Made by a program: the position numbers and the translations under genes. From Sipunculus nudus (lineage: Eukaryota; Annelida; Sipuncula; Golfingiida; Sipunculidae), in NCBI GenBank assembly GCA_026874595.1, contig CM049315.1:6012664-6076663 (forward strand): a DNA stretch of 64,000 nucleotides, read 5' to 3'. Shown in pieces: positions 36,313 to 48,590 of the stretch (positions are counted from its first letter, which is position 1; every line of letters begins with the position of its first letter). Under the pieces are notes generated by a model. It worked only from the letters and a program-made list of their open reading frames with translations, was not told the DNA's origin and searched no databases.

Positions 36313-38273
36313 AAAATTACAATATGGCAAATCGTCCCTTTTTGGATAATATACTTTGGCGTACTTCATACATTTAATGAAAAGAAATTAGTGAAAAAGA
36401 GAGGGGAGGGGGTCGTACAATCAATCCGCTAATCTGACATGTAAAAAGTTTTGTCAACAAGGTCGTGAGCGTGTGACAGTGATTAGGTCAGACTTATTAC
36501 CTTTATGATACAACGATTGGAGATAAAGAACACTGCACGGATCTGATGTGAACAGGTCATTCTGGTAAACCCAGTTCCCAATTATAAAGTGATTTAACAA
36601 CAACAAAATTGTTTCTCACTGCAGTACTACACCAACACAGTAAGCAAAGATGTATCTAATTGAAGGGCTAAGTACAGTTAGCAATGTCTTTACAAGATTA
36701 CGTTAAAGCAATTCATGTTAAGAAATATTGCAATATTCGAGTTGGTTGGGGATCCATCGTTATATGCTATGCTGTGCTTAAGCGCTATACTTTAATCCCA
36801 CTATTATATGTCATAGCGCGTTTTTTTTTTGCTGAATGCCTTGTTGTTATGGGTCCAGTTACAGCAAAAATCTACTCCTTGGCACTGTCCCAGAATTATC
36901 TTTTTGGCAAGATGGATTATAATACCAATGACGAACGAAAACGAACGCCCTAGCTTTTGATCTCAATCTACTTGTCAATATCACTCAAAATTCTAATCAT
37001 TTCGGGAAAGTCAACTTTAGCCCTCCTTTAGGTCCAGGACATAACCTCCTCTCCCGAAAAGATTGTCAGCATAAATCATTCTGTCAAATTTCTTAAATAT
37101 GAACTCGTGTTACTGTTGTTCAGTCAAGTCTACTATGATTAAAAATTTTCAATAAAAAAAAAACAAATGAGTACTCCAGAAATTAAATGTAGTTAAACAG
37201 CCACCATACCTTGCAAAGAACTGGAGTGAAACAATTTATTTTAATATCTGAGATAACCGGTATTATTTGTCACGACATATTGACTGAAGTTATAAATATA
37301 TAAACGCGGTCAAGGACCCTTTTATGACAGACGCCGATAAGATGATGATAGTACTTGACACCTGGTCCAATAATAGCATATATATGATAAACATCTTCAG
37401 CTTAAAGACGCTGTCCTGTGCTGTTACTTTTTAAAATATCTATAAAGTTTTAAAAAAGTATACATTTAATACGTTTGACTAAAATCTTTCATGCTCTATT
37501 GCCAAAGTTGATTAAATGCTCTGCAATTGTAACAGAAATATCAACATTATATAATTATTGCCAGAATCTGATGAACTGCCCCTGACGGGACAGACTGTAT
37601 AATCTCTGAGCAAATTCCACATCGATTATTAAGTTAAAGAAATTAAAGCAATAAACCATGAATACATTACACCAATATTTTTTTCATTCTATGCCTCGCA
37701 AACCTGTGCCCTTTTTTTAGAAAATTTTATGAGCTTATATTTTAAAAAATTCATAAAGATGTAACAACTTTGTATGGTCATCGCGAATTTTGAAATAAAG
37801 CTTATTTGAGTTTTATTATTATGTATGTATCAAATTGAAGATTTTTAATTTGATATGAAACCAATATCTTTAGTATCCATGTTCCTACCCGTTAATTTTC
37901 TTACCCCGATTTTCATCTCATGGTGACCAAATTTAGCATTAAATAAGCTAATTTATCATTTGTATTTATACGTACATATTGTTAGACCATTGATATAGTT
38001 TTATTCTGTTTTTACTGCTCAACGGGCAAGAAAGGCTTACTATCGGCAGATTAACTCCGATGAGACTGAGTTCTCACAGTGCAAGGCATTGTACTTGGAC
38101 TGGCCGTGCCCTCAAGAGCCCTGTCATGCCAGTTTTAACTTTTTTGTCCCCAACGATGTCTTAAACATAATTCCTGGCCTAGGCGGACGTCACTGCGTGT
38201 CCGCATCTTCTGAATAGGTCCTGACAGCCAGCAATTAGATTTTGCTCTAGGTGTTGCATGTGCCAAGAATGTA
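36313..38273. other. AT-rich non-coding region
   Basis: An 89-codon frame at 36684-36953 shows no domain or splice context. No repeat family was recognised. Confidence 0.4.
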
Positions 38274-38565
38274 GCTAGCATTCCATGCAGTTGCGTATGC
38301 GGTACGTATGAGTATGCAGCTAGGAATCAGACACGTTATATTCAATTGGAGCGATTCCTTCAATATGTATGCGTATGCGGCACGTCTACAGCAAAACCGG
38401 GGATTTAGTGTAGCGCCGCAGAAGCAGAAAGGTCATATGTAAGTGGAATATCCCATCACTGACGTCAAAGTGGAATTCCTCTGTCCGTTGCCTATGCATA
38501 TGCGATTTTACTCACAATAGTTAGGCATTGAAAATTTTCTGCATACGCATATATGGAATGCTAGC
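38274..38565. mobile_element. MITE with GCTAGCATTCCAT ends
   Basis: The left end, GCTAGCATTCCATGCAGTTG, is matched in inverted form by the right end, CTGCATACGCATATATGGAATGCTAGC in outline (38540-38565). The roughly 290-base interior has further GTATGCG motifs and no coding capacity. The target duplication was not clear. Confidence 0.55.
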
Positions 38566-38984
38566 ATACGCTTAACTGGCTCTACCGACTGTGCCAGTCT
38601 AGGGCCGAGAGTATGGAATGTAATAAAATTACAAGATCGCCAGTATTTTATATGAAACATATCCTACCTTTGATGATCCAGTTAATGCAATGCTTGGCTG
38701 GAATTCATGTATCACATAATGATAGTACCTGACTTTGTATACAGAGTGCATTATTTATGTTGTTATTAATATAAGAGTGTGTTTATATCTTTTGCAAAAT
38801 AAATCCTGCTGTCCGTTACGCTCTAATAACCATGTTCAGAACTGTTAACGATTTCCCAAAACCATTAACGTTTAATGAGAGTGTAGTTAATGGCGCGATA
38901 AAACGAGCAAAATGTTAAATGTTCCTCAGATCTGTTTTTGTTAAACAGACATTATCAATGGATCTACTTAACACTAAATTTTTA

Positions 38985-41900
38985 ATTATTTCGGGGGTAC
39001 TTATGAGCCCGATAGCTCAGAGGAAATGGGTAAAAGAGACCTAATTTCAGATTTCCATGAAGACTTTTCATGGAGCTCCCTAAATGATAAGTATGAAGAT
39101 TCTAGGTCAAGTGGTCACTATTTGTGCCCTGTTACAATATGAGGCTTTATTTGAAGGTCTCAAAATGAGAAAAAAATGCGTACAAATAAAGAAAAAAATA
39201 GATGGCGCCACCAGTCTGCAGAAACTGATGAAACATTCCATGATCAATATAAATGCAAAATATCATGGCCATCAGTACATTAGTTATTCAGATACTGCAG
39301 CTTTTGTATCACATTTTTAATTATTGTCAGGAGTACTTACAAGCCAAATAATTCGAAGGATATGGTTAACAGAGACCTAATTTCAGGTTTCCATAGAGAC
39401 TTTTCATGGCCCTCTCTTGAAGTCAAGTAAGAAGAATCCAGGTCCAGCGGTTACGATTTATACCCTGTTAATAGATGACAGCTTCTTTGTAGGTCTCCAA
39501 TATATGGGGGAAAAAAATGGTAAAATTGGAAAAATACAGGTGGCGCCACCAGTCTGCAGGAAGTGATGGAACATCCCATGTTCAATATTCATGCAAAAAC
39601 TCATGGTGATCAATGGAGTAGTTATTCAGATACTTGAGCTTTTGTATCAAATTTTGCATTATTTTGGGGGGTACCTCAGAGCCCCATAGCTCAAAGGATA
39701 TGGGTAACAGAGACCTAGTTTCAGGTTTTCAAGGAGATTTTTCATGGCCCCCTCTGTATATTAAGTTTGAAGATTCCAGGTCCAGTGGTTACAATTTGTG
39801 CCCTGTTAACCTTTGACAGTTTCATTGCATGTCTGAAAAAAAAGAGAAAAAAATCGTAAAAATCGGAAAAAATACAGGTGGCGCCACCAGTCTGTAGGAA
39901 GTGATGGAACATCCCATGATCAATATTCATGCAAAGAATCATGATAACCAATGCAGTAGTTATTCAAGTACTTGAGCTTTTGTATCAAATTTTGCATTAT
40001 TTTGGGGGGTACCTCAGAGCCCCATAGGTCAAAGGATATGGGTAACAGAGACCTGATTTCAGGTTTTCAAGGAGATTTTTCATAGCCCTCCCTGCATGTC
40101 AAGAGAGAAGATTCTAGGTCCAGTCATTATGATTTGTGCCCTGTTAACAGATGACCTCATCTTAGGTCTCAAAAATAGAGAAAAACATTCTTAAAAATAG
40201 AAGAAATACAGGTGGTGCCACCAGTCTGCAGGAAGTGATGGAACATTCCATGATCAGTATCCATGCAAAGAATCATGGTGATTAATACAATAGTTGTTCA
40301 GATACTTGAGCTTTTGTCTCAAAATTTCCATTATTCTGGGTGGTACTTCAGAACCCCATAGCTCAAAGGATATGGGTAACAGAGACCTAATTTCAGGTTT
40401 TCAAGGAGATTTTTCATGGCTCTATATGTTTATTAAGTTTGAAGATTCCAGGTCCAGTGGTTACAATTTGTGCCCTGTTAACATATGACAGTTTCATTGC
40501 AGGTCTGAAAAAAAAGAGAAAAAAATCGTAAAAATTGGAAAAATACAGGTGGCGTCACCAGACTGCAGAAACTGATGAAACATTCCATGATCAATATCCA
40601 TGCAAAGAATCATGGTGATTAATACAATAGTTGTTTAGATACTTGAGCTTTTGTATCATACTTTCCATTATTCTAGGGGTTACATCAGAACCCCATAGCT
40701 CAGAGGTTATGGGTAACAGAGACCTAGTTTCAGGTTTCCACAGAGACTTTTCGTGGGCCTCCCCGCAGGTCAAGTGAGAAGATTCTAGGTCTGGTTGTTA
40801 CGATTTGTGCATTGTTAACAGATGACCACATCTTAAAAGGTCTCAAAAATAGAGAAAAAAAAAATCGTAAAAATCGAAAAAATACAGGCGGTGCCACCAG
40901 TCTGCAGGAAGTGATGGAACATCCCATGTTCAATATTCATGCAAAGAATCATGGTGATCAATGGAGTAGTTATTCAGATACTTGAGCTTTTGTATCAAAT
41001 TTTGCATTATTTTGGGGGGTACCTCAGAGCCCCATAGCTCAAAGGATATGGGTAACAGAGACCTAGTTTCAGGTTTTCAAGGAGATTTTTCATGGCCCCC
41101 TCTGTATATTAAGTTTGAAGATTCCAGGTCCAGTGGTTACAATTTGTGCCCTGTTAACCTTTGACAGTTTCATTGCATGTCTGAAAAAAAAGAGAGAAAA
41201 AAATCGTAAAAATCGGAAAAAATACAGGTGGCGCCACCAGTCTATAGGAAGTGATGGAACATCCCATGATCAATATTCATGCAAAGAATCATGATGACCA
41301 ATGCAGTAGTTATTCAAGTACTTGAGCTTTTGTATCAAATTTTGCATTATTTTGGGGGGTACCTCAGAGCCCCATAGCTCAAAGGATATGGGTAACAGAG
41401 ACCTGATTTCAGGTTTTCAAGGAGATTTTTCATAGCCCTCCCTGCATGTCAAGAGAGAAGATTCTAGGTCCAGTCATTATGATTTGTGCCCTGTTAACAG
41501 ATGACCTCATCTTAGGTCTCAAAAATAGAGAAAAACATTCTTAAAAATAGAAGAAATACAGGTGGTGCCACCAGTCTGCAGGAAGTGATGGAACATTCCA
41601 TGATCAATATCCATGCAAAGAATCATGGTGATTAATACAATAGTTGTTTAGATACTTGAGCTTTTGTATCATACTTTCCATTATTCTAGGGGTTACATCA
41701 GAACCCCATAGCTCAGAGGTTATGGGTAACAGAGACCTAGTTTCAGGTTTCCACAGAGACTTTCCGTGGGCCTCCCCGCAGGTCAAGTGAGAAGATTCTA
41801 GGTCTGGTTGTTACGATTTGTGCATTGTTAACAGATGACCACATCTTAAAAGGTCTCAAAAATAGAGAAAAAAAAATCGTAAAAATCGAAAAAATACAGG

Positions 41901-42935
41901 CGGTGCCACCAGTCTGCAGGAAGTGATGGAACATCCCATGTTCAATATTCATGCAAAGAATCATGGTGATCAAAGCAGTAGTTATTCAGATACTTGAGCT
42001 TTTGTATCAAATTTTGCATTATTTTGGGGGGTACCTCAGAGCCCCATAGCTCAAAGGATATGGGTAACAGAGACCTAATTTCAGGTTTTCAAGGAGATAT
42101 TTCATGGCCCTCCCTGCATGTTAAGAGAGAAGATTCTAGGTCCAGTCATTATGATTTGTGCCCTGTTAACAGATGACCTCATCTTAAGGTCTCAAAAATA
42201 GAGAAAAAACATTCTTAAAAAATAGAAAAAGTACAGGTGGCGCCACCAGACTGCAGAAACTGATGAAACATTCCATGATCAATATCCATGCAAAGAATCA
42301 TGGTGATAAATACAATAGTTGTTCAGATACTTGAGCTTTTGTCTCAAAATTTCAATTATTCTGGGTGGTACTTCAGAACCCCATAACTCAGAGGTTATGA
42401 GTAACAGAGACTTAATTTCAGGTTTTCACCGAGACTTTTCATGGGCCTCCCCGCAGGTCAAGTGAGAAGATTCTAGGTCCAGTCGTTACGATTTGTGCCC
42501 TGTTAACAGATGACCACATCTTAAGAGGTCTCAAAAAAAGAGTTAAAAAATTGGTGAAATCAAAAAAAATATAGGTCACCAGACTGCAGAAACTGATGAA
42601 ACACTCCATGATCAATATCCATGCAAAAAATCATGGTGATCGCGGCATTAGTTGTTCAGATAATTGAGCTTTTGTATCAAATTTTCCATTATTCTGGGGG
42701 GTACTTCGGAGCCCCATAGCTCGAAGAATATGGGTAACAGAGACCTTATTTCAGGTTTCCAAGGAGATTTTTATGAACCTCCCAGGATGTTAAGTTACAA
42801 TATTCTAGGTCCAGCAGTTACAGTTTGTGCCCTGTTAACAGCCGGACGGCCGGACGGCCAGTCGGACGGACGGACGACAGACAAAGAGTGATCGCTATAG
42901 CTCAGATGACTTACAGTCAGCTGAGCTTCTTTTAA
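38985..42935. repeat. 338-bp satellite array with higher-order structure
   Basis: About 12 units with a period of 335-342 bp, marked by GGGGTACCTCAGAGCCCCAT near 38996, 39335, 39668, 40008, 40345, 40680, 41022, 41360, 41695, 42030, 42365 and 42700. Each unit also has GGTAACAGAGACCTAATTTC, GTGCCCTGTTAAC, an A-rich stretch and GGTGGCGCCACCAGTCTGCA. Near-identical blocks recur about 1.35 kb apart (39634 and 40982) and about 1.01 kb apart (40680 and 41695). The right edge (GCCGGACGGCCGG to AGCTGAGCTTC, 42838-42930) matches, in inverted form, the left edge of the element at 53140. The repeated 60-codon frames are not called as genes. Confidence 0.92.
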
Positions 42936-42939
42936 GAAT

Positions 42940-43172
42940 GGTATTAGATAAATTTTCTTTTTGTAGCCTTTCAGCCCTTCATAAACACTGTTGTCAAGTG
43001 GATGAATAACCATGTGCGGCAAGACAAGCACATTTGTCTCCCAGGCACTTGTTAATGGTAATAGATAAATTTTCTTTGTGTAGCCTTTCAGCCCTTCATA
43101 AACACTGTTGTCAAGTGGATGAATAACCATGTGCGGCAAGACAAGCACATTTGTCTCCCAGGCACTTCATAA
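42940..43172. repeat. 117-bp tandem duplication
   Basis: Two nearly identical units starting GGTATTAGATAAATTTTC (42940) and GGTAATAGATAAATTTTC (43057). Both contain CAAGTGGATGAATAACCATG and end at CCCAGGCACTT. They lie directly between the satellite edge and a (TA)n tract (43197-43244). Confidence 0.93.
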
Positions 43173-43195
43173 CTCAGCCTGTAGTATGTGTGTGC

Positions 43196-43251
<56 letters not shown>

Positions 43252-43275
43252 CTCTGAAGAAAAACAACACTGTTA

Positions 43276-43323
43276 ATTCACAACAGTCTGTTTCACGGGA
43301 TGCGACCCGATCATCAGGTGAAT
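43276..43323 (-). ncRNA. Hammerhead ribozyme candidate (Penelope-type)
   Basis: On the minus strand the full hammerhead order is present. Stem I is 6 bp, ATTCAC (43323-43318) with GTGAAT (43281-43276). The core CTGATGA is at 43317-43311. Stem II is CGGG with CCCG (43309-43306 and 43299-43296) around a 6-base loop. The core GAAA is at 43294-43291. A 2-bp stem III (AC, AGACT loop, GT) follows, with a T at the cleavage position (43282). The very short stem III is typical of hammerheads in Penelope-like elements. The usual G10.1-C11.1 pair is replaced by a T/T mismatch, so activity may be weak or lost. No Penelope RT was found beside it. Confidence 0.6.
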
Positions 43324-44762
43324 GTGGTTAGAATGAAGCTAACGGCGTGGTTTGAAAAGCCGAGACTTTACGAGATTACGAGATTATGCTTTGTGCGATT
43401 CGGGTCGGGGGGGGGGGGGGGCATGTGAAAGACTGACACTGATCCTATTGTCCTCGGGTGCACAATAGGATTGGTCGGGGTACACGTGCGATACTGGAAC
43501 ATAACAGGGCAGGGTAAAGAGGTTGTTTATTATTGTAAATTTTATATAATACAAAGATATATGCCAGGATGCTCAAATAGCTTATTGAACTGAATTTCTA
43601 ATAGGGTCTTAGAAGCAGTGAACATATAAGATCAATGTAACCCCACAAGTAACCGTTACATTGATGATTTTATGAAAACAATTCACTTTATACCTAAATC
43701 GCTCGGTTTTTTTATACAAAGTAAGCTCGGGTTCTGGAGTTTTTTTTTTTTGCAGAATACAAAACAGAGTTCCCATGCATCCAACTGAGTTTGGAGAAGC
43801 AACACCCACTCCTACGTGTCAACACTCAGGGAGTCATCGTCATTAGAAAACATTTGCAGAACTGTGACACAGACATCAGCCATAAACGTTTTAGATATTT
43901 GACTTTACACAGATGAACTAAACGTTTGCATTATATGCCATTGCTTTTTTTTTATACAATTTTCTCCTTTTGCCATCTCGGGGTACATTACACCTCGCAC
44001 CCAATGAAAGTTTATTTCCATTATCTTATTCAGATATCTTATTCTTCAAGAAAAATACACTATAGGCCTACTTCATGCAAATTTAACATACCTTGTGTCA
44101 GGAACACGTCTGAACACACAAAAAATCTAATGCATATCTGGCGAAAGTGGTTTGCATCATGTCATTACGCGTCATATAGTTGTGTTGACTCTGTTTTGAC
44201 ATATATTGTAACTAAATGTTTAGAATGTTTGAAAATATTGGAACTTACTCTAAAGAAACTCAGATAATTTTTACCTCCATCGGTTATAGTTTACAGTCTG
44301 TCAAGGCATGCTTGGACAGCATGAGAGGGTCTATTTTGGAGCCACGTCATGGAGCTATATGAGGGAACCACCACCTTTCCGAAATGTTAAAGTTATTTGC
44401 ATAGATCTCTCTGTTATTTGGCATAATATTCCTGTCCTTGGTTGTGTTAAATTAGAGGGGTAAGTCTACCCCACAAACATGCAGAGTCCATTCCTATGAA
44501 TGGAGTCTGACTGTTCTGGATTTCCTGGTAGGTGAATACGTCCTGAAGGAGTGTTGTACGTGTATTGCACAGTTGTCAGAAAGTTAACTGAAAGGTTTGA
44601 AGTTTTACCTCGAAATATCCTGTACAGCAACGGTATGCCAATATTCTTGATGAAAAATCCAAAACTTGGGGTTATTGTTGTTTAAATAAAAGCATTGGAA
44701 TTTTCATTAATATTCGTGTGAAATATTTTGGGTCAAGAACAACTTTCTCCACTACTTTTCTT
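43324..44762. other. Non-coding region beside the ribozyme
   Basis: Probably includes the rest of a truncated Penelope-like copy just above the ribozyme, but no RT or GIY-YIG text was recognised. A poly-G run lies at 43407-43420. A 113-codon frame at 43926-44267 has no recognisable features. Confidence 0.35.
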
Positions 44763-44970
44763 GCAGGGGCGTCAATATAGGGGGATTCGGGGTATATACC
44801 CCCCACAGTTTTTGGCAAGGGGTGGGGGACGGGGTTGTCAATGTAATCAACCCCCTCCCCCCTATTCCGAGAATAATATTTATGTTTCAAATGAAATATA
44901 TATATATAAATAGAATTATAGAGTTTGGTTCAATTTATGAGTTTACTATGAAATATTTATATCTAAATGG
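44763..44970 (+). mobile_element. GGGGCGTC-ended MITE, copy 4
   Basis: Begins CAGGGGCGTCAATATAGG and parallels the 2941 copy through C/G runs, CTATTCCGAGAATAATATTT and TTGGTTCAATTTATGAGTT. Confidence 0.6.
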
Positions 44971-45064
44971 TTTAGAATTAACAACCTTATGCTTAATTGA
45001 TATAATATTTGATATGTGTCGCACAGACAATAAAAGGTATATAAATATATATAAATATATATAT

Positions 45065-45955
45065 AATTCGTGACGACGGTCTCGCCTCTGGCCTGGATAT
45101 ACTGATGACCTTATCTCCCGCATAATCATGAAATCCCTTTCACAAATGTTTGCAATAAAATAACTAGCAGAGAATATAACCATCGGCAAAAAAAAAATGA
45201 AATGTCTTGGGTGTCAGACGGCTGTTAGAATATGATTATTCGGTTATCATCTTTCTTTTTGTAAATGGAACATTTAAAACGACAGTACAAAAATAATAAT
45301 TAACATGCAAACATTCTACAGACATTTATAGAAGGCATGGCTAATATATACGTGTAATTTTATGCAAAAACAAACATATAGATAACTAACGGGCATTGGC
45401 GCTCAAGAGTATAATAAAGTCATTAAATGCTAATAGCAATTAGACGTTAATAAATTATTGTTTGCAGTATATTGGCATCAAAATAATGTTTTTAAAATTG
45501 ACAGTATAAATTTTTCTTTGATAGACAATCCTTCATTTATTTGGTATTTGGAATATTTTATATGAGATCTTTCACCTTCTTACGTTTTATTAGCATGCAT
45601 TAAGATCGCTTTTAATAAAGAATACGTACTAGTTATTTCCTTGAAATTCAAAATTGCACAAGACAACAACCTAGGATTGCATGTTGACCTCGTTAAGTTC
45701 CTTTTCAGCTTTAGATCTCACTACCCATAACAGGATGACAAAAACAGTCCTTACAAAAGTTAAAGATATATCACTACATGTAAAGTGATGTGATAGAGTA
45801 ACCACAAATCTTTGTTAAATGTTTTGATGTGACCAGTCTGAAACCAATATGAAGGACTTGAGAATGTTTCTTTAATTTCCCATACACCATTTCTAAAGTT
45901 CTTGCCGTCGATGGGATATACCAGTCTCATGTTTCCTCCCAACTAATTTTGCATG
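45065..45955. repeat. Duplicated block, copy A
   Basis: Two landmarks recur in the same order and orientation further right. GTGACGACGGTCTCGCCTCT through CAGACGGCTGTTAGAATATG (45067-45235) matches 46567-46800. The segment ending in TGTTTCCTCCCAA (45770-45945) matches 47575-47725. The interiors differ. Confidence 0.6.
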
Positions 45956-46142
45956 CGAGTTTCTTTCTCTCAGCAAAAAGAGAAATAAGCTTGTCTTTAT
46001 GGATACGTTCGTTGGGGTTGTTCCTTTCGATGTTTCAGCCTATCCTGATTAATCATTCTGCTCAGCAGAACCATTTCAATCTAGCCGTAATGATTCAAGC
46101 TCAGGTAGTTGTATTCGCATATTCCCATACATACACACACAC

Positions 46143-46143
<1 letters not shown>

Positions 46144-46174
<31 letters not shown>

Positions 46175-46184
46175 ATATATGGAG

Positions 46185-46229
<45 letters not shown>

Positions 46230-46265
46230 AAGAAAGAAAGAAAGAGATAGAGAGGGAGAGAAAGA
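46144..46265. repeat. Compound (TA)n / (GA)n microsatellite
   Basis: A TA tract with single interruptions (46144-46199), then GAGA and AAAG-type repeats to about 46265. Confidence 0.95.
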
Positions 46266-46564
46266 GAACTTATATACAAAAAATATTATCATCTTCTCAA
46301 TGGAGAGGGAGGCAAAAACGCACGTTAATTCGATCTGCATTTCTAGTCCAGCGGTTCAGCTCCCAGATTTCGAATTATTGTGCCAAAAATGAAAGAACCA
46401 TTTAAGTTGGCATAAGTATTCTTCGGAGCTTAATCATGATTTTAAGAGCTGAAAATAGATTATCTTTTCCAAAATCCAAGACGGCGGCCAAGATGGCTAC
46501 AAGTTAAAAACAAGGGCCCCAACAATACAAAGACATAGATGGTTTTTACAACGGCAGTCCCCAG

Positions 46565-47496
46565 TTCATGACGACCGTCCGCCTCTGGGGGGATATACTA
46601 ATTATTTTTCTCCCGATTTGTTGATTCTTACTTGTGCGTTTTATCAAAAATCCCGTTCACAAAGTTTGCAATAAATTAACCAGTAGACAATCCAACCAAC
46701 CATCGGCGATAAATACATGATATATCCTGGATGAGATATAATTGGTTCTATACATGAAGCACGATACGGGGACAGACGGCTGTAAGAATATGATTATTAG
46801 GTCAGCTCCTGTCAGTTTGTCATTAGAACATTTAGAAACGACGGTACAATGGGACAGCTGGGTGATATGAATTTCATATGTCTGCATATTTTAAGTCATG
46901 AAGTAAATTTTCATGAATTATTATATACAATTTATAATAGTGAGGGATGATTTAGGAAATTGACAAGTGTTCTACGTTATGTTTTAAGGTAACTGGTTGT
47001 TTATCAGTTCTTGTGTAGTTTATGTGGTTGCTGAAAAATGGCGCTGTAACAATAAATTCGCAACACGATGTTATATTACTAAGGATATATGGAAAAGTAT
47101 GGGAAATGACATCATTAGGACACATTTTGAATCACTTCCGAACAGTAAAAGGCCAAAATACGGACATTTCATATGGGCGCGTTTACAGAGCTGTATCTTG
47201 ACAAAATTCGAATGGCACCACCGTCAAGTATAATATAGATTACATGAATTCTAATTCGTCATATACACATTCTGCTAGAAAAGACGAATTTTTTTTTTTC
47301 ACTGGTGCGTACTAATTACAAGAATCAATGGATCTCTCATTAGGAAAATGATGCATCGGTCGAGGTATAATTCTCAGGCCTCTCTTGTGCAAACTTGTAT
47401 GATCGTAACAGGTGCAAATAAATGATGGTGACGTCACAGCGTGAGATGAAGCGCAGCATCTTGGAGACATGCTATATTGATGACGTGTTTTGCAGA

Positions 47497-47553
<57 letters not shown>

Positions 47554-47730
47554 TACATGCATAATGGTGTAACAAAATAACCACGAAATATTTGTTAAAT
47601 ATTTAAGTGTGACCAGCCTTAAACAAATATGAATGACTGGAGAATGTTTCTTTAATGTCCCATACACCATTTTCCAAGTTCTTGTGTCACTGGGATGTAC
47701 CAACCTGATGTTTCCTCCCAAATAATCTTT
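46565..47730. repeat. Duplicated block, copy B
   Basis: Partner of the block at 45065-45955, with the same two landmarks in the same order. A (TA)n tract at about 47501-47551 lies between them. A palindromic TGACGTCA sits near 47430. Confidence 0.55.
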
Positions 47731-47970
47731 CAAGCGGGTCATATATCTAATTAGATACCCCGGGCCAGCGAACACAGGTTTGGACAGGCTGGCACTCAAC
47801 TTGTTAATCCTGGAGACACAGGTCATGTTGATCACGCAGCTTGTCAACTCGGGTTCTCTTACGTGACTTAGGTCCAGGTGTCAGATTCGAACCCTTGTAC
47901 TTTGAGGTGATGCAGTTGAGGTGATGAGGGTGAGATAGTCGGGACAGCGCCGGGACTCAGAGACCATCAG
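47550..47970 (-). mobile_element. Candidate long SINE
   Basis: The minus strand has a good B box, GGGTTCGAATC (47894-47884), near its 5' end. About 330 bases of body follow, whose 3' part (GGAGGAAACATCAGG to AGAAACATTCTCCAG) is repeated at 45945-45770. The A box is unclear, so the tRNA origin is tentative. The 137-codon frame across it is not called as a gene. Confidence 0.4.
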
Positions 47971-48359
47971 AGTACGTTTACATGTACGTGGCGACTGTTA
48001 ATACGGTTTGATCGTTTGAGTACCTCGATGCTAGCATTTAACTAACTGTGTATAATGACACAAAAACACACAAACATACCTATATATATACACACACATT
48101 TATATGTAATATATGTTTTAATATTATTTTGTGTGTTTGTTGTGCACACAGACTAAGGAAGAGTGAAGTGGACAAGCATCATAAGTCGTCCGGCTTGTAT
48201 AACGTAACAATCCTGACTGAGATAATAATTCTTTTACTGTAAATATATAAAGTCAAACGGAAATTGTATAAAGGTTATTTTCATTTCATTTAAAGTCAGC
48301 GGGTCTTGGTGTAATAGATAGATGATAAAGTATCATATGTACCAGGATGTTATGGTTCA

Positions 48360-48590
48360 ATTTGCAGAATCTTTACAGGCGTGTTCAGATTAGATTTGGT
48401 GTTGATCCGGTACATGATCCGGATTCAGGAGCGTCATCATAGAATATACATAAGTTCAAATTCACTTATGCATGAATAAACCTGGGAATATAGGCCAAAC
48501 GGTGAATGCAAACACGACCTTGGGACCATCCCACAAAAGCAACTCCAACATGGCGGAGGCCTGCATACTTTAGAATGCAGATTTCTAGTA
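48360..48590 (-). mobile_element. Dispersed GAATGCA repeat, partial copy
   Basis: Minus-oriented. It contains TGATCCGGATTCAGGAG, CACTTATGCATGAATAAACC, GGTGAATGCAAACACG, TTGGGACCATCCC and CAACATGGCGGAGGCCTGCA. Confidence 0.55.

Noticed and set aside
36684-36953. 89-codon frame with a hydrophobic middle
   Set aside because: No recognisable family. The hydrophobic part comes from a poly-T tract.
37566-37605. CTGATGA followed by a C/G hairpin and ACAGACTGT, resembling the ribozyme at 43276
   Set aside because: The essential GAAA core is missing and stem I does not pair.
39634-42891. Recurring 60-75-codon frames (FCIILGGTSEPHSSKDMG...)
   Set aside because: They repeat with the 338-bp satellite unit and are interrupted by A-rich tracts. 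They are by-products of the array.
43926-44267. 113-codon plus-strand frame
   Set aside because: No domain, no splice context, and composition like the flanking non-coding DNA.
48300-48372. tRNA-like segment (TGGTGTAATAG... GGTTCAATTTG)
   Set aside because: A cloverleaf could not be drawn with a paired acceptor stem. The A and B boxes are weak.
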